Source of the DNA: Pholiota molesta
Taxonomy: Eukaryota; Basidiomycota; Agaricomycetes; Agaricales; Strophariaceae
Reading direction: 5' to 3'
Assembly (NCBI GenBank): GCA_014925825.1
Contig: JACGCK010000106.1
Location: forward strand, 97,320 to 161,319
DNA: 64,000 nucleotides
Positions 37,870 through 49,506 of this stretch are shown in pieces. Each line of letters starts with the position of its first letter. Positions within the stretch are counted from its first letter, which is position 1. The notes under the pieces are model-generated. The model had not been told where the DNA came from. It did no database searches and worked only from the letters and a program-made list of their open reading frames with translations. The translations under genes and the position numbers were made by a program.

Positions 37870-39632
37870 ATGACGAACCTTGATCTCCTCACCCTGCCAC
37901 AAGAACTCCTAATACGAATTCTTTCCGACCTCGATGGCATCGCCCTTGCTCGCTGTGCAACGGTGCGGCAACAGTTCCTTTCATCCTTAAGCGAGCCACT
38001 GAATTTGTAGGACTAGACCTGCAGATACATCCATGAAACACTCAAGAATTCCTCACTCTTAACGTACATAATCCAGTTACACTTCAATGGCGTCACAGAC
38101 TCTGGCGGAACTCAGAGGTTGAGCTATCCCGAACTCATCGAGCGTCTTCAGCGCCGTCGCCATGAATGGATGTCGCCCAAGTGGACCGTGAACATGTCGC
38201 TTGAGTTGGACTGCGACTATCATTCATTTTGATCTTGTGGGTGGCATATTTATTTGGCTAGAAGGAGTATGAAAGATCTCGAAATCACAATGCTACTGCT
38301 GAAAATACTGTCAACGAACACACATACAAATTGAAAGGGCTCTCAAGAACGATTCAGATTTCTGGCCACAATGCCTTCCGATAGACCCAACGCAGGATGT
38401 GATAGTGCTGGTAGAGGAAGAACTGACGTGCGTTCGGCTCATGCAGTATCTTTTCATACGATCTGAACGAGTAACTTCGCAGCCCAATACCACTGCCAGT
38501 GATCGAGACCCGCACGGCTCGCATCCATATTCGCACTCTGTCCGACAATGATTCCCATGCACTAGCGCAGCAGACGCCCTTGCAGTTCACTGTCATCCCA
38601 AACGATGGGGACAACCGTGTCTACGACGCCCATCTGGAGATTGCACGCAACACCTTGGGGGCTTTATTTCAATACCTCCGATAAATTCGAGAAGCATAGG
38701 CAATTGCGAGTGCTGGTATGGGATTGGACTACTTCGGAACTCATCCTAGTGAGTCGAACTCGATCGCACGCGCTTCACCTATGTATTCAATGAAACCATC
38801 CAGGATTTCTCTGATTCTCATTCCTTGAATCAATCACTTCCATTTGAAAAGACCGGCTTCGGTCTCCTCGATTCCACGTACTGCTCCTTCACTTCCGCTC
38901 TCTACCCCGGATCCATCCAGCTATATGAGCACGCAAGATCTTCCATGTCTGATCCTCCAGCCGTCCACCACCTTGCGACACTTCAACTTCCAGGCACAAT
39001 CCCTCTTATTGCAATTTCCCGGATCTACGCCCACGCCGGACCCATCGAAGCGCACCCACTTCCCCGTACACCGTCCACGGTAATCGACGACGATCGCTTG
39101 CATGTGTTTACAATTGAGTACGCCTATATCGATGGGTGGCAAACTAAAACTATGGGTACGAATTTGTTCATGCACCAGCGCGTGTTTACAAAGTATTGTA
39201 TGCAGCAGAAGCAAGGCGCGCAAGTCGGAGATACGCCTCTTGAAATTCCATGGGAGGCATGGGGTCCATCTAATACAAGGATTGTCTTCCCTTTTTGCAC
39301 CAGTCTGGATGCAGCTTCTCTCAGCATTGTGTCATATGTTCAGATGACTCTTCATACGTATTGCGTCCAACCAACTCCATCACAATCCTCGACTTCTCTC
39401 GCCAACGCCTCCATCCCAGTCGTTTTCCGAGAGATAGGGAGCCTTGCTGCCACCAAGTATGATTTCTCGTTCGCAAGTCCGTCTTTACGAGGATGACGTG
39501 GAGACGCGCCTCCCTTGCGTCTCCTTCACAGCGCACCTCTGGCAAACGTACAGATCATACATGATCCATGCCGATGGTGTTGTTGGCGTAAATGTGCGGT
39601 TGTCTTTCATTTATTCCTGGTTCTCTCCTTGA
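37870..39632 (+). pseudogene. F-box-type protein gene, tandem copy A, disrupted
   Basis: Opens with MTNLDLLTLPQELLIRILSD and LDGIALARC, an F-box-like N-terminus common in agaricomycete F-box proteins (substrate adaptors of SCF ubiquitin ligases). A phase-0 intron (donor after GCAACG, acceptor TAG before ACCTGCAG) leads to CRYIHETLKNSS and IIQLHFNGVTDSGGTQRLSY. Compared with copy B a 2-base deletion at about 38222 shifts the frame and produces TGA at 38230-38232. Homology nevertheless continues to 39632, through HIRTLSDNDSHALAQQTPLQ, VLVWDWTTSELIL, a second intron, FGLLDSTYCSFTSALYPGSI, HVFTIEYAYIDG and DDVETRLPC. At least one more frame change is needed near 38660 and near the 3' end. Copy B at 39875 has the same exon order, so this is a decaying duplicate unless the indels are assembly errors. 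Confidence 0.7.
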
Positions 39633-39874
39633 CATCGAGTTTTATTGTAGGTAGATGGGGGCTTCAATTGAACAATTATTACTGAACGCAGGATGCAACT
39701 TGCTTCCAGTTCATTGGCAGTCCGTGACTCCGTCGTGGGCATCAATGAACATCGCCAATCAACAACTCGCTTCCGACACAAACTCTCACTGAGCAGTGAC
39801 TAGTGCAAGACTAGTGAGCAGTGTACACACAGCTTCTGAAAATCTGGGATATCCATACCCGACTTCGTTCCCAA
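39633..39874. repeat. Spacer of tandem unit, holding 3'-flank repeat copy 1
   Basis: The segment 39661-39722 (GCTTCAATTGAACAATTATT then ACTGAACGCAGGATG and on to TTGGCAGTCC) recurs at 42145-42216 behind copy B, so the duplicated unit includes 3'-flanking DNA. The rest is the short upstream region of copy B. Confidence 0.75.
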
Positions 39875-41795
39875 ATGAAAAACGCCAATCTCCTCACCAT
39901 CCCACAAGAACTCTTAATTTTGACCCTTTCCAAACTCGATGCTGTCACTCTTACCCGCTGTACAATGGTGTAGCAATACATGACTCCTTTCATCCTCGAT
40001 ATAGTCACTGAATCTGCAAAATCAGACTTGCAGGCACATTCACGAAGCACTCAAGAATTCCTCCCTCTTGAAGTACACGATCCAGTTACATTTCAATGGC
40101 GTCACAGACTCCGGAATATCCGTTACTCAGAGGCTGAGTTATCCCGAACTCCTCGAATGTCTTCAGCGCCGTCGTCACGAATGGATGTCGCCCAAATGGA
40201 GCGTAAATATTCTATTTGACATGGAAGACTATCGTCAGCCATCTGATCTTGTGAGCGGCACATTGGTTAGAAGGAGTGCGAACCATCTCGAAATCACGAT
40301 GCTGCCTACTGCCAGCAACGTCGCCGGAGAAACAATAACCAAAAAGGCTCTCAAGAACGAGTTTCCGGTTCTAAAATTTACAATGGACCCGACGCAAGAT
40401 TTGATAGTGCTGATAGAAAACAATATGATGTGCGTTCGGCCTATGCATCATCATCCTCATAAGTACGATCTTATTAAGTGCCTCAGGAGCTATATACCAC
40501 AAACCGACGCCCGTATATTTCGCGTCCATATTCGCACTCTGTCAAACGATGATCCCCATCCACTAGCGCAGCAGACTCCCTTGCAGTTCACTGTCGCTTC
40601 AAACGGTTACAGCAACAAGATTACCAATGTCCATCTAGAAATTGCACGCGACACACTGTTGGTCCATTTTTACACCGCTAATATGTTCGGAGACCCTAAG
40701 GAACCGCGAGTGCTGGTATGGGATTGGCCTACTTCGGAACTCATCTTGCCAGTGAGCCGATTCCTCTGCCGCATGTTCACATATTTATCACTGATCACCC
40801 TAAGATTCCGCTAATTCCTTAAAAATGCCACCCCCCGAAGCTGGGATGTCTGATTTCAGTCTTCTCGATTCCACGTACTGCTTCTTAACCTCTCCTTCTG
40901 GCCATGGATCCATTCAGCTTTACAAGCTTGAGAGATCTCGCACATCTAATGCCTCAAGTACCCACCACCTCGCCACACTTCACCTTCCATGCAGGAACCT
41001 TCGCACTACAATCGATAAGATCTGCACGAGCGCTGGGCCCATCGAAGCGCATCCGCTCCCCCATAGCTCGCCGTTCATGGTAAACGACGACGATCGCTTA
41101 CATGTGTTTACAATTGCCTACAGACATACCCACGTGCGAGCTAGCAACATCGAAAGAGTTGAATGCATGCCTACGAATTTATTCGTGCACCAGCGCGTGT
41201 TCATAAAATATTGTATACAACAACAAAGGCAACACGCGGATGGCGATGCGGCACCTCTCGATATTGCATGGGAGGAATGGGGCCCGCCTAATACGAGGAT
41301 TGTCTTCCCTTCGTGTACCGACCCGAAATGGCCACGGTGATTATTCACGACCACTCTCAACACTATATTACACGTATGCTCATGCCTATTTGACCTATTT
41401 GACTTCTTTATATATGTAGGCATGTCCACGGCCAACGTGTCGTCTCTCATAGACTCCGAAGGCACGAGGACCTTATATTCCACATGCCGACTCCAGAGAA
41501 CTCCATAGCAATCCTTGATTTCTCTCCAGCAACCGTGTTGTCTGTAGCTGGTATTCTCCCAATGTCTCCATTGTCAAGCTCCAAGAACATGCCTGGGCGC
41601 TTGCTGCCAGTGCCACAAACTAGGATTTCCCCTTCTCAAGTCCAGCTTTACGCGGACGACGTGGAGACGCGCCTTCCTTGCGTATTGTTTACGACGAATT
41701 CCGAGACAACATACACGTCGTACATGATCCATACAGATGGTGTTGTTGGTGTAAATGTGCGTTTGTCTTTCATTTATTCCTGGTTCTCTGCTTGA
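39875..41795 (+). CDS. F-box-type protein gene, tandem copy B
   Basis: Starts MKNANLLTIPQELLILTLSK and LDAVTLTRC, an F-box-like segment; a phase-0 intron (donor after ACAATG, acceptor TCAG near 40020) leads to CRHIHEALKNSSLLKYTIQL and HFNGVTDSG. The body, PKWSVNILFDMEDYRQPSDL through VLVWDWPTSELIL, is an open frame to a donor near 40757, and the second half has FSLLDSTYCFLTSPSGHGSI, HVFTIAYRHTH, EEWGPPNTRIVFPSC and the C-terminal DDVETRLPC with SYMIHTDGVVGVNV. Between the halves the acceptor (CCCTAAG|ATTCC) is one G shorter than in copy A and puts the join one base out of frame; the intron near 41340 also leads into a frame with a stop. The copy may therefore also be impaired. C-terminal region likely beta-propeller or ligand-binding, not recognised. 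Confidence 0.6.
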
Positions 41796-43178
41796 CATCG
41801 CGTTTTATATGTAGGTAGATAAGGGCACGGAACTCCTTCTCTTAGACGTGTATACCATCTAGTAGAAACAGCAGCTTGACATCTTTCTCAATTCATAGCT
41901 ATCCGGTGGATATAACATTTGCTCAATCTCTGCTGTTGTTGTATATAAGCTTGAAGAATTTATGTACAGTATCAATTCTTACATTTGAAGGTTGATACAT
42001 GGGTTGCAGCCCACCAAGTTGGTGGATGGATTTAATTTGCAGTGCGGTATTTTTATAACGGATTATAACGTTTTACATGCAATCGGTCATATGGTGTCCA
42101 CTGTCAACACTGACTCAAATGTCAAAGATATAGTTTAGAACGGAAGCTTCAATAGTACAATTTTATTGAACGCAGGATGCAACTTGCTTCCAGTTCATTG
42201 GCAGTCCCTGGCGTACCCCATGTTGGACGTCTTCGCTTCAACGCGTTAACGTACTTGGAAACGATTTACATTAGTATTCACATGCTTCAGCTACTACATA
42301 GATAAGCAGGTCCTACTGCTACCTCCTTCCTCTTTAGATGGGCGGCCTATCCACGTCCAAGCGCATGTAGGACTATTCAGGAGCCGCTCGAGAGCGCGGA
42401 CAGACATCCGACGACCCACGTACACATATCCAAGAAAGAAAGGAAGAGGAAAAAAGCGACAACCCAATCGTTCCAGGGTCAACAAGCTTGCTGCACCTTA
42501 CAACGGGACGGAGGACGGAGGACTGGAATGAAGGCATACGAAATGCGCAAGTGTAAGTAGTGCGTAGTAGGTAATAAGACAAAAAAATAATAAGCAAGAC
42601 AGGATCCGAAGAATACATATACGAATAGTACGAAAGGCGGCACATCAACAGGACAACAAGCCGCGGAGGACGTATGGCAAGATATGGAAACGGAGCCGGC
42701 CAACGAGACCATAGATGGGCGATGTACGGGTGGGTCGATGGGTATGTGGAACGGCGGAAAGCGGAAATGTATTGGGGACGGGGCCGGACGAGCGAAGGCG
42801 CGTGGGTAGATATAGGTGGCGATATGAATTGCAGTATCAGCCTCGTCGTGCCCAGGCCGCTATTGGAGTGGAATAGAGGGGAAGTGGGAACAAATGGTCA
42901 TGATATTTGCGTGACAATAGGAAGAGGAGGATTGTTCATCCAGAACGAGGGTCTATCTTATTTATAGGATGGGAACTTCGCAGCACCATCCATTGTCCTC
43001 GTGTTCCGAATTGGGGGGCGGATAGTGTAGGAGGGGGTCGGCTATAGGGAAGGTGGAAAGCAGTGGGTACAACAGAAGGTATAATCAAGAAATTATGGTA
43101 TAGCGAACAGAGCGAACAATCGCATCGTCTCCATACGCCTAATCTTGCTGCGCATGTAGATGGCCGGATTCGCTTACA
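41796..43178. other. 3' flank of F-box copy B and 3' flank of CHS7
   Basis: Bases 41822-42144 interrupt the otherwise conserved 3' flank of the tandem unit (29 bases in copy A, about 350 in copy B). The flank repeat itself is at 42145-42216. The frames between 42294 and 42967 on both strands overlap each other and show no domain. No gene supported. Confidence 0.5.
42145..42216 (+). repeat. 3'-flank repeat copy 2 of the F-box tandem unit
   Basis: Nearly identical to 39661-39722: shares GAACGCAGGATGCAACTTGC and the following TTCCAGTTCATTGGCAGTCC. Marks the right edge of the duplication. Confidence 0.8.
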
Positions 43179-44627
43179 TTATGGGTAGTAATCGTCATCC
43201 CAAGATTCTATAGAAAGGAACGTCAAAGGCATTAGCACGCAGCACGATCAGGGCAACAACAACAGCAGAATGAAACAAAATGCCAAGGCATAGCCTAGCA
43301 TAGGTTGACCGATGAAGTTCGCATGACGTGCACGATCGATCGACAATTTACGATCGACATGTACAAGTTCAGTTTTCAACGATCGACCAAGTCGACGGAC
43401 ATAGCTAACAGAGAAAGTCATAGCCACTTACCTTCTGTTATGCTCTTCCATGCAAGATATAGTACACCCACTGAAGCTGTTTCGAGTAGAGTCGCCACAA
43501 ATGAGCCGTCGACTTTCGAATTCGATCCCTATGATCAAGAACATGTCAGAAATCAATCCAATCAATAATGGTATGTGAGGTAAGAAATGAGGTACCTTGC
43601 AGATCACTCGACTGAGGAGGAACCCTGCGAGCTGCGAAAGCACGAAAAGAGTCGCCGCGAGGATATAATACCACATCGGTCTCGTTTCGTTCAGCACGCG
43701 CAGGACGATGTATGTCATGATAAGGAGATATGCAACAGCGCAGCTAAGGAAATGAAATGTAGATGAGATGATGATATGATAAAAACGCCGACAAAACGTA
43801 CACCGCGGGCCAGACGCTGGTCAACACGAATAGCGCAATGCTACGTATCTCCTCTGGTGGGTTGGAAACGCCGCCGATGACTTGTGTGACTCCCAATGCG
43901 ATGTCCAGCGAGATGTAGATGCCTACTCCGAGTGTAATAAGGGTAAAAATGTAGAATGGCTGTTATGAACAGGGTGATCAGATTTATTTCCCATGCTACG
44001 CGAGGCCTGAAAAAACACGTACGACTAGACTGGCTAGGGTGCCATCCTCCACGACTTGTGTCGCCACAATGGCGTTGGCCAGCAACGCCCAAAATAGCGC
44101 GACGACTGCGCCAGCATGAATAGCGGTGATAGCGATAAGTGGTGTAGACCCTTGTTCTAGTAGCGAGCCCGTGGTGATGAGTTGAAGAGGTAGAGTAAAG
44201 AGATACAATGTGAGGAAAGTTCGGAGCTCAACGCGGCCTAATAATATGATTAAGGGTTATGGTATGATTTCAGTAGAATGCGACGCACCGACAGCCGCTT
44301 TGCGACGATTGCAAATGTATATGAGAAAAATAATGAAGAGGACGCTAACACCACAGGCAGCGATGTTCGCAACGTTGGAAATGGACCCATCATGCCCCAG
44401 TCTTGGAATGCCACATGTTGGATTGACGCCTACGGGCGCTGAAATCGAGGGTATTGAAGGACTTTTGAGCGTTGATGGGGAATCGCGCTGGAGCTATAGA
44501 ACAATGGTTCAACGAGGTGTACCCTTGAACGCAACGCAAATCAACCACGAACCTGGCGATAGAAGAGATTACACCACGGATAGCTCGGAGTATCCGTGCA
44601 CAGAGCCTGGAAATCGCCAAAGCGCAT
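43179..44627 (-). CDS. CHS7: Chitin synthase export chaperone CHS7
   Basis: Multi-pass ER membrane protein that lets class IV chitin synthase (yeast Chs3) leave the ER. ATG at 44627 begins MRFGDFQALCTDTPSYPWCN with LFYRQ. A phase-0 intron joins to RDSPSTLKSPSIPSISAPVG and VNPTCGIPRLGHDG, then the first membrane segment SNVANIAACGVSVLFIIFLI. Later exons supply LRTFLTLYLFTLPLQLITTG, SLLEQGSTPLIAITAIHAGA, VVALFWALLANAIVATQVVE, GVGIYISLDIALGVTQVIGG, PEEIRSIALFVLTSVWPA, LLIMTYIVLRVLNETRPMWY and LAGFLLSRVICKGSNSKVDG, in total about seven hydrophobic segments. The final exon is only ESWDDDYYP and a stop at 43179-43181, matching the acidic C-terminus of fungal CHS7. All joins I could check keep frame. 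Confidence 0.92.
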
Positions 44628-46360
44628 GGCTGGAGATGACTGGGAGGTCGCGAACGATGTCGTGAGCGGGAGAAAAACGTCAAGCGTCGTCGGTGGTACC
44701 AATACAGCAGGAATCAAACATTGATATACAAAAGAAGATCAGCTCGTGCCATGTGCGTGGGTGTAAGCTGTACGCTCCCAGACTCACCGCAGAAGCTCGT
44801 GGACTTGCTAACTTTAAAAGAGGGTGATCGTAGGCGGTAAAAACATGCAGTAAAAATCCGGTGCAGACGCTCAGCGCAGCAGGTGAAGATCAGAATAAAA
44901 GTGGCGGTGAATGCCCGTGCTTGGCGCTATACTGCGTGTTCTCCACCATCGCGTTGCCATGCAACCACGTGAGGTAACCGCGCTTGCGTGCAGTCGCATC
45001 CATGCTTTTACCTCAGTACGGCCATCTCTTTCTTTCTTTTCACTGTGGACCTCTTCACCAACCTCATCATGGGGCAATTGCGACAATACACCGGAAATTT
45101 CTGTCGGAAGAATGTTATTTTTAGTTTAGTAGTTTGAGCGCGGATGTACAGCGGAACCTGCAGACGAAGATTCAGAGACGTAAGGACGAGAAGAACTCGA
45201 ATATTAGGACTTTGCTGGGGCTTTGCTGAAATCACCAGATCATCAACAGAATTGAGAGGAACGTATTTGATAAAACTGCGGAATTTGAGAATGAGACGGC
45301 GAGCGGCAAGCCAGCGAGCGGGTCAGAACTTGGCTCATCTAACATGAAGAGCTTGCAAGCATAACGCACTGTGTAACTTGTGGTTGTCAGTTGTGCCGTA
45401 TGATAACAAAACTTCTATGAGGCCTTGAGGTTGGTAAGCTCCCGGTCGGTGGTGTAATCTTCTGTGAAGAAAGAAAAAAGAACAATGTCTAGACTAAATC
45501 AGAGTGTAAAACCCTAATAAGTCTCGACCAAAGGTATCGTAAAGTCTACATTTAAGAGTAGCTACTACTTATAGCGGCAGAGACTAAAATCTGCTCTGAT
45601 AATGTAATAGATTGGATAGCCAAGCCGCCGACCAGCACGATGGTTGTGATAGCATATTATATACATGTCGTATACATGCGAATAAGAAGCCTCCACGAAC
45701 CTGCTATCTATATCCCAGGATGATCACTTGCACCCCAATCGTGATCACACCGCGGCCCAAATCCCAGCCACCGCCACTTACGAACGCTTTGTGGACGCCG
45801 ATAAAGGCACCCTTGCACAGCTTCTTTTCCCAAAACACTTACCGGCTTACTATGTCTGTGTGGCGCACAGATCAAAAAGGCTAGGGACAGCGCGCGCTGC
45901 GCCCTAGTCGCAACAAAATCGGTCTGCGACGCCTGCCGCTTCCCATGCACACCTTCACACCATTTCGCAGTCTTCCTATCTATCTCGGCTGTTCTAGTGA
46001 GCCACCTGATTACCATTCACCCACCCCCCCTGCCGTTCTAACGGCCATGAACGCGGCGATTGCATTGATGAACTGTCCATAAAAGGCATGTTTTCAGTGG
46101 CACATGTGAGGAAGTCAATTGGTTGAGATGTTGGTAAGCCACCCACAACACCACGGCGAAGTCGATAGAACCTGGGTACGATATCGTATATAAATCAGTT
46201 TTGGCTCATCCAGACATGAGGTCCGGCTTTTTGCTTCTCGACTGTCAGCTTATCGTGTGCCACACCATCGATTCAGCCCACGCAAAACCCACCAACCGGC
46301 GGCAAATAATCCATATAACTAGACTTCGAGTCTCTACTATACGCCACATCAATTCAAACT
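44628..46360. other. Intergenic, no gene supported
   Basis: Upstream regions of CHS7 (-) and the thioredoxin-like gene (+). Frames of 60-100 codons occur on both strands (for example 45708-46016 minus) but with no motif or splice structure. Confidence 0.5.
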
Positions 46361-46854
46361 ATGCCTAGCACAACAATCGAGGGCGTGCAGAGCTTTAGGG
46401 AGGTTGTGAGTCATTCATATCTGACAATATCGACTATGCTAATCAAATACCTCTTGGTCAGATCCGCAGCTCCACTCCCGTGGTAGTCTTCTTCTATGTC
46501 GGATGGTCTGTCCCATGTCAACAAATAACACCACTATACGAAAGATTCGCCTCTATGTCGGAGCTAGATACCTTGCGGTTCTACAGAGTGGAAATTGACC
46601 ACAGCCCAGATGTATCGAATTATTGTCAAATAACAAGTGTAGGTTCATGTATACCGAAGATGGCTAATAACGGTAATAACCGATTTCTCCATGAATAGGT
46701 CCCTGTGTTTGCAATCTACCAAAACGGGATTAAAATGTCGGAAGTCGTTGGATGTCACAGATCAGGCATCCAGGTAAACCTCCCATAAACCTCAGCCAAA
46801 ATTGTGTCTGATGGTGCAAATATCCAGGGTCTTTTAAAAAAATACCTACGCTGA
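46361..46854 (+). CDS. Thioredoxin-like protein with SVPC active-site motif
   Basis: Four exons: 46361-46405, 46462-46638, 46699-46773 and 46828-46854; all are GT-AG and in frame, giving 107 residues, the usual thioredoxin length. The fold is visible as MPSTTIEGVQSFREV, then VVVFFYVGWSVPCQQITPLY, LRFYRVEIDHSPDVSNYC, SVPVFAIYQNGIKMSEVVGC and a C-terminal GLLKKYLR helix. The cis-proline VPVF is conserved. The usual WCGPC is replaced by WSVPC: the nucleophilic first Cys is Ser while the second Cys remains. Ordinary dithiol reductase chemistry is therefore unlikely; it may bind partners, act as a chaperone or work by another mechanism. Extra Cys residues at YC and GC could matter. No signal peptide, so cytosolic. 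Confidence 0.85.
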
Positions 46855-48020
46855 AATAAACCTAATGACCTCGCCGCACAGAATCAGAATCTACTACACA
46901 TAACGACGATACATGACAGACACGGTACCGAAAGAATATAAATATACCCACAAAATGTACACTTTGAGACAAATTATTCAAAAAAGTTTACAGCCTAGAA
47001 CTAATTATGATTGACATATAGTAGTACGCTAGGTTCTACAAGAATATTGAACTGAGCGAAGGAGTAAGAATTTGATTGTTCACATGATCAAAGTGATAAT
47101 CTCAAGATAATCTGACTTGGTGCAGAACGGGCTGAACGGGGTACCTCAAATTGCAGTATTTCAATTTGTCGTTGATCCACGCGGACAGACAGGGACAGAC
47201 GCGGACGCGGACTTATCTTAGCGTATATACGCACGTTGTTTCAGTTCCTTGTTCTTCGTCCATCGCCGGCGGCCGATTCGAACCTTTTTTCATTTTCTAC
47301 AATCCCATCCCAAACTTGCATCGCACCCTAAGCCTAGAGGTTATATTTGGGACAATTAAATATAGTTTCCACTGACTTTGAGCAAAATCTAGTCAACATT
47401 AGCGCTTTCGAAAGCTCAAAGAGTGGCAGAAACTTCGGGGATACATCCATGAAATATCGTGAAAAGACCATCATGGGACCTAAACGGCAAACCACGAGAA
47501 ATGCGCAACCTTGCGCAACGCGTGCGTACTCCACCTCAACTCTACCTCGACCCTACCATTACAAGCCAATAATAAGGTGCAATGATGATCCGCCTGATAT
47601 TTCTCTTTGACGGTCAGCCCGGTCAGCTCTGTGAACATCAAGAAATGGTCTATTTTTAGAGCCCGAATCTATTATCTGCCCACCAAGGCTCCCCGGCTCT
47701 TATCAAAAACACATGGGCATGGGCGATTTGCCGCCTTCTTATGGTCATTCACTACATTTCATTGTGCTTCTTTACAAAGCCTGACCATCTTGAACAGCAC
47801 ACATGTTCGTCGTTGTTAAGCTACACATGTTCAAAGGTCGGTTGCAGACTCGCTTTGCGGTCACACACACTCAGACATTGATCATCTTCTTACCAGCAAA
47901 TGTGCGCAGAACAAGATCGCACATCATGGGTATATATACGCCACAAAATAGACGAAGGAGATCCAGGATAGTGCTCTGTCCCCCTCCTCCCTGTGAATCG
48001 CTATCTACCTTTGACGGAAG
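46855..48020. other. Upstream region of lipase A, duplicated in part
   Basis: The segment from about 47380 on resembles 49885-50340 upstream of lipase B (shared elements GTCAACATTAGCGCT-like, a TTTGACGGTCAGC block and CTATTTTTAGAG), so the tandem unit includes some 600 bases of upstream DNA. No gene is supported here. Confidence 0.55.
47931..47939 (+). promoter_or_regulatory. TATA box of lipase A
   Basis: TATATATAC lies 90 bases before the ATG at 48021. The matching element of lipase B is 88 bases before its ATG, so spacing is conserved in the duplicate. Confidence 0.65.
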
Positions 48021-49506
48021 ATGTTTTCCAAGCGTTCCATCCTTTCTGCAGTCCTCTGCGCGTTGACTGTCGTTAACGCCGCACCGGCGCTTGTTGAGGT
48101 ATCGAAGAGGCAATCCATCACGGCTCTGACGACCGCGCAGATCAGCGTCTTCCGACCATTCACGCACTTTGCGAGCACCGCCTACTGTCAACCAAGCACC
48201 ACGATCAACTGGAGCTGTGGAGGTCAGTATTAGCATCGTCTATTAAAGTGATCTATATGTTGGCTTGGCTTACATTCGGTATCTCAACTTGACAGCCAAC
48301 TGTGCCGCCAATTCAGATTTCATCCCCACTGCATCCGGAGGCGATGGATCGGACACCCAATTCTGTAAGTTCGGAAGGATACCATTTATGAGACAAAGTC
48401 ATTAACTTTCGGATCCAGGGTACGTTGGCTTCTCGCCATCGCAGAACACGGTCATCGTTGCGCATCAAGGAACGGATACCGCACAGATGTTAGTTGTACT
48501 TTTTCGAATGCTGACTGAGCACCACTCATTGATATTTGTCACAGCGAGGCCGACGCTACAGATGCCAATGCGTTCTTGGAGAATTTGAGCTCAACCTTAT
48601 TCCCGGGTATCAGCTCTTCTGTCGAGGCACACAGTGGATTCGCCGATGAACAAGCTAAGTATGTGATCCCGGTTCTATCTGGCAGCATATCTTTAGATAT
48701 TAATGAAATGCTCTAGGACTGCCACCGCAGTCCTCTCTGCCGTTCAGAGTACCATCAAGGCCCATTCCGCAACTGCGGTGACAATCGTCGGACACTCTCT
48801 CGGTGATTCGATACATTTTACTTCAGATCTAGAATCAGAGACTTACTCTGAATTATATTAGGCGCGGCTATTGCTCTGCTTGATGGAGTTTATCTGCCTC
48901 TGCACATCAGCGGTGTCAGCTTTAAGGTCATCACCTACGGAATGCCCAGAGTACGTACAATTATTCCTGACCTAACCTATCATATATCAGTGCTCATTGC
49001 TTTATCATTCATTATTCTTAGGTCGGAAACCAAGCCTTCGCGAACTACGTCGATGCTCACGTTACTCTCACACACATCAACAACAAGTACGTCCATACCC
49101 TATCGCTCTAGGGAGACTAATACTGAGCCAGATATTTGATCGTAATTAGGGAGGATATTGTCCCCATCGTTCCAGGTGAGTAACATCTTCATTTTTACTC
49201 CAAAGATAGCTTGTCTGATGACCTCCTTCCATTCTAGGCCGATTCCTGGGATATGTCCATCCCTCGGGCGAGGTGCACATCATGGACAACAACCAGTGGA
49301 TGAGCTGCCCAGGTATGCATGTCTTATTGCAGAGGTCGACATGAAAGTCGGGGTTTGAGGGCAATTCTTCTGATTCTTTTTCTTAAATTCATCCAGGTCA
49401 AGATAACACCAGCAATGAATGCACTGTCGGTGATGTGCCCAATATCTTTTCCGGAAATACAGGCGACCATTCTGGCCCCTATGACACCGTCACGATGGGC
49501 TGCTAA
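48021..49506 (+). CDS. Secreted class 3 lipase (alpha/beta hydrolase), tandem copy A
   Basis: Extracellular triacylglycerol lipase-type enzyme. ATG 48021 starts a signal peptide, MFSKRSILSAVLCALTVVNA, followed by a short propeptide with a dibasic KR site (VSKR). About nine short exons follow: QSITALTTAQISVFRPFTHF, CAANSDFIPTASGGDGSDTQ, YVGFSPSQNTVIVAHQGTD, DANAFLENLSSTLFPGISSS, AVTIVGHSLGAAIALLDGVY and ISGVSFKVITYGMPRVGNQA. The GHSLG nucleophile elbow is intact (48790-48804 region); the likely Asp is in NKEDIVPIVP and the likely His in GYVHPSGEVHIM. Cys pairs (CAANS, CTVGDV, MGC at the end) suggest disulfides. Stop at 49504-49506. All joins keep frame; about 300 residues, standard for the family. 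A decayed copy follows at 50346. Confidence 0.9.

Noticed and set aside
47270..47295. B-box-like GGTTCGAATC on the minus strand with a T-run nearby
   Set aside because: No cloverleaf could be drawn; the T-run is on the wrong side for a pol III terminator.
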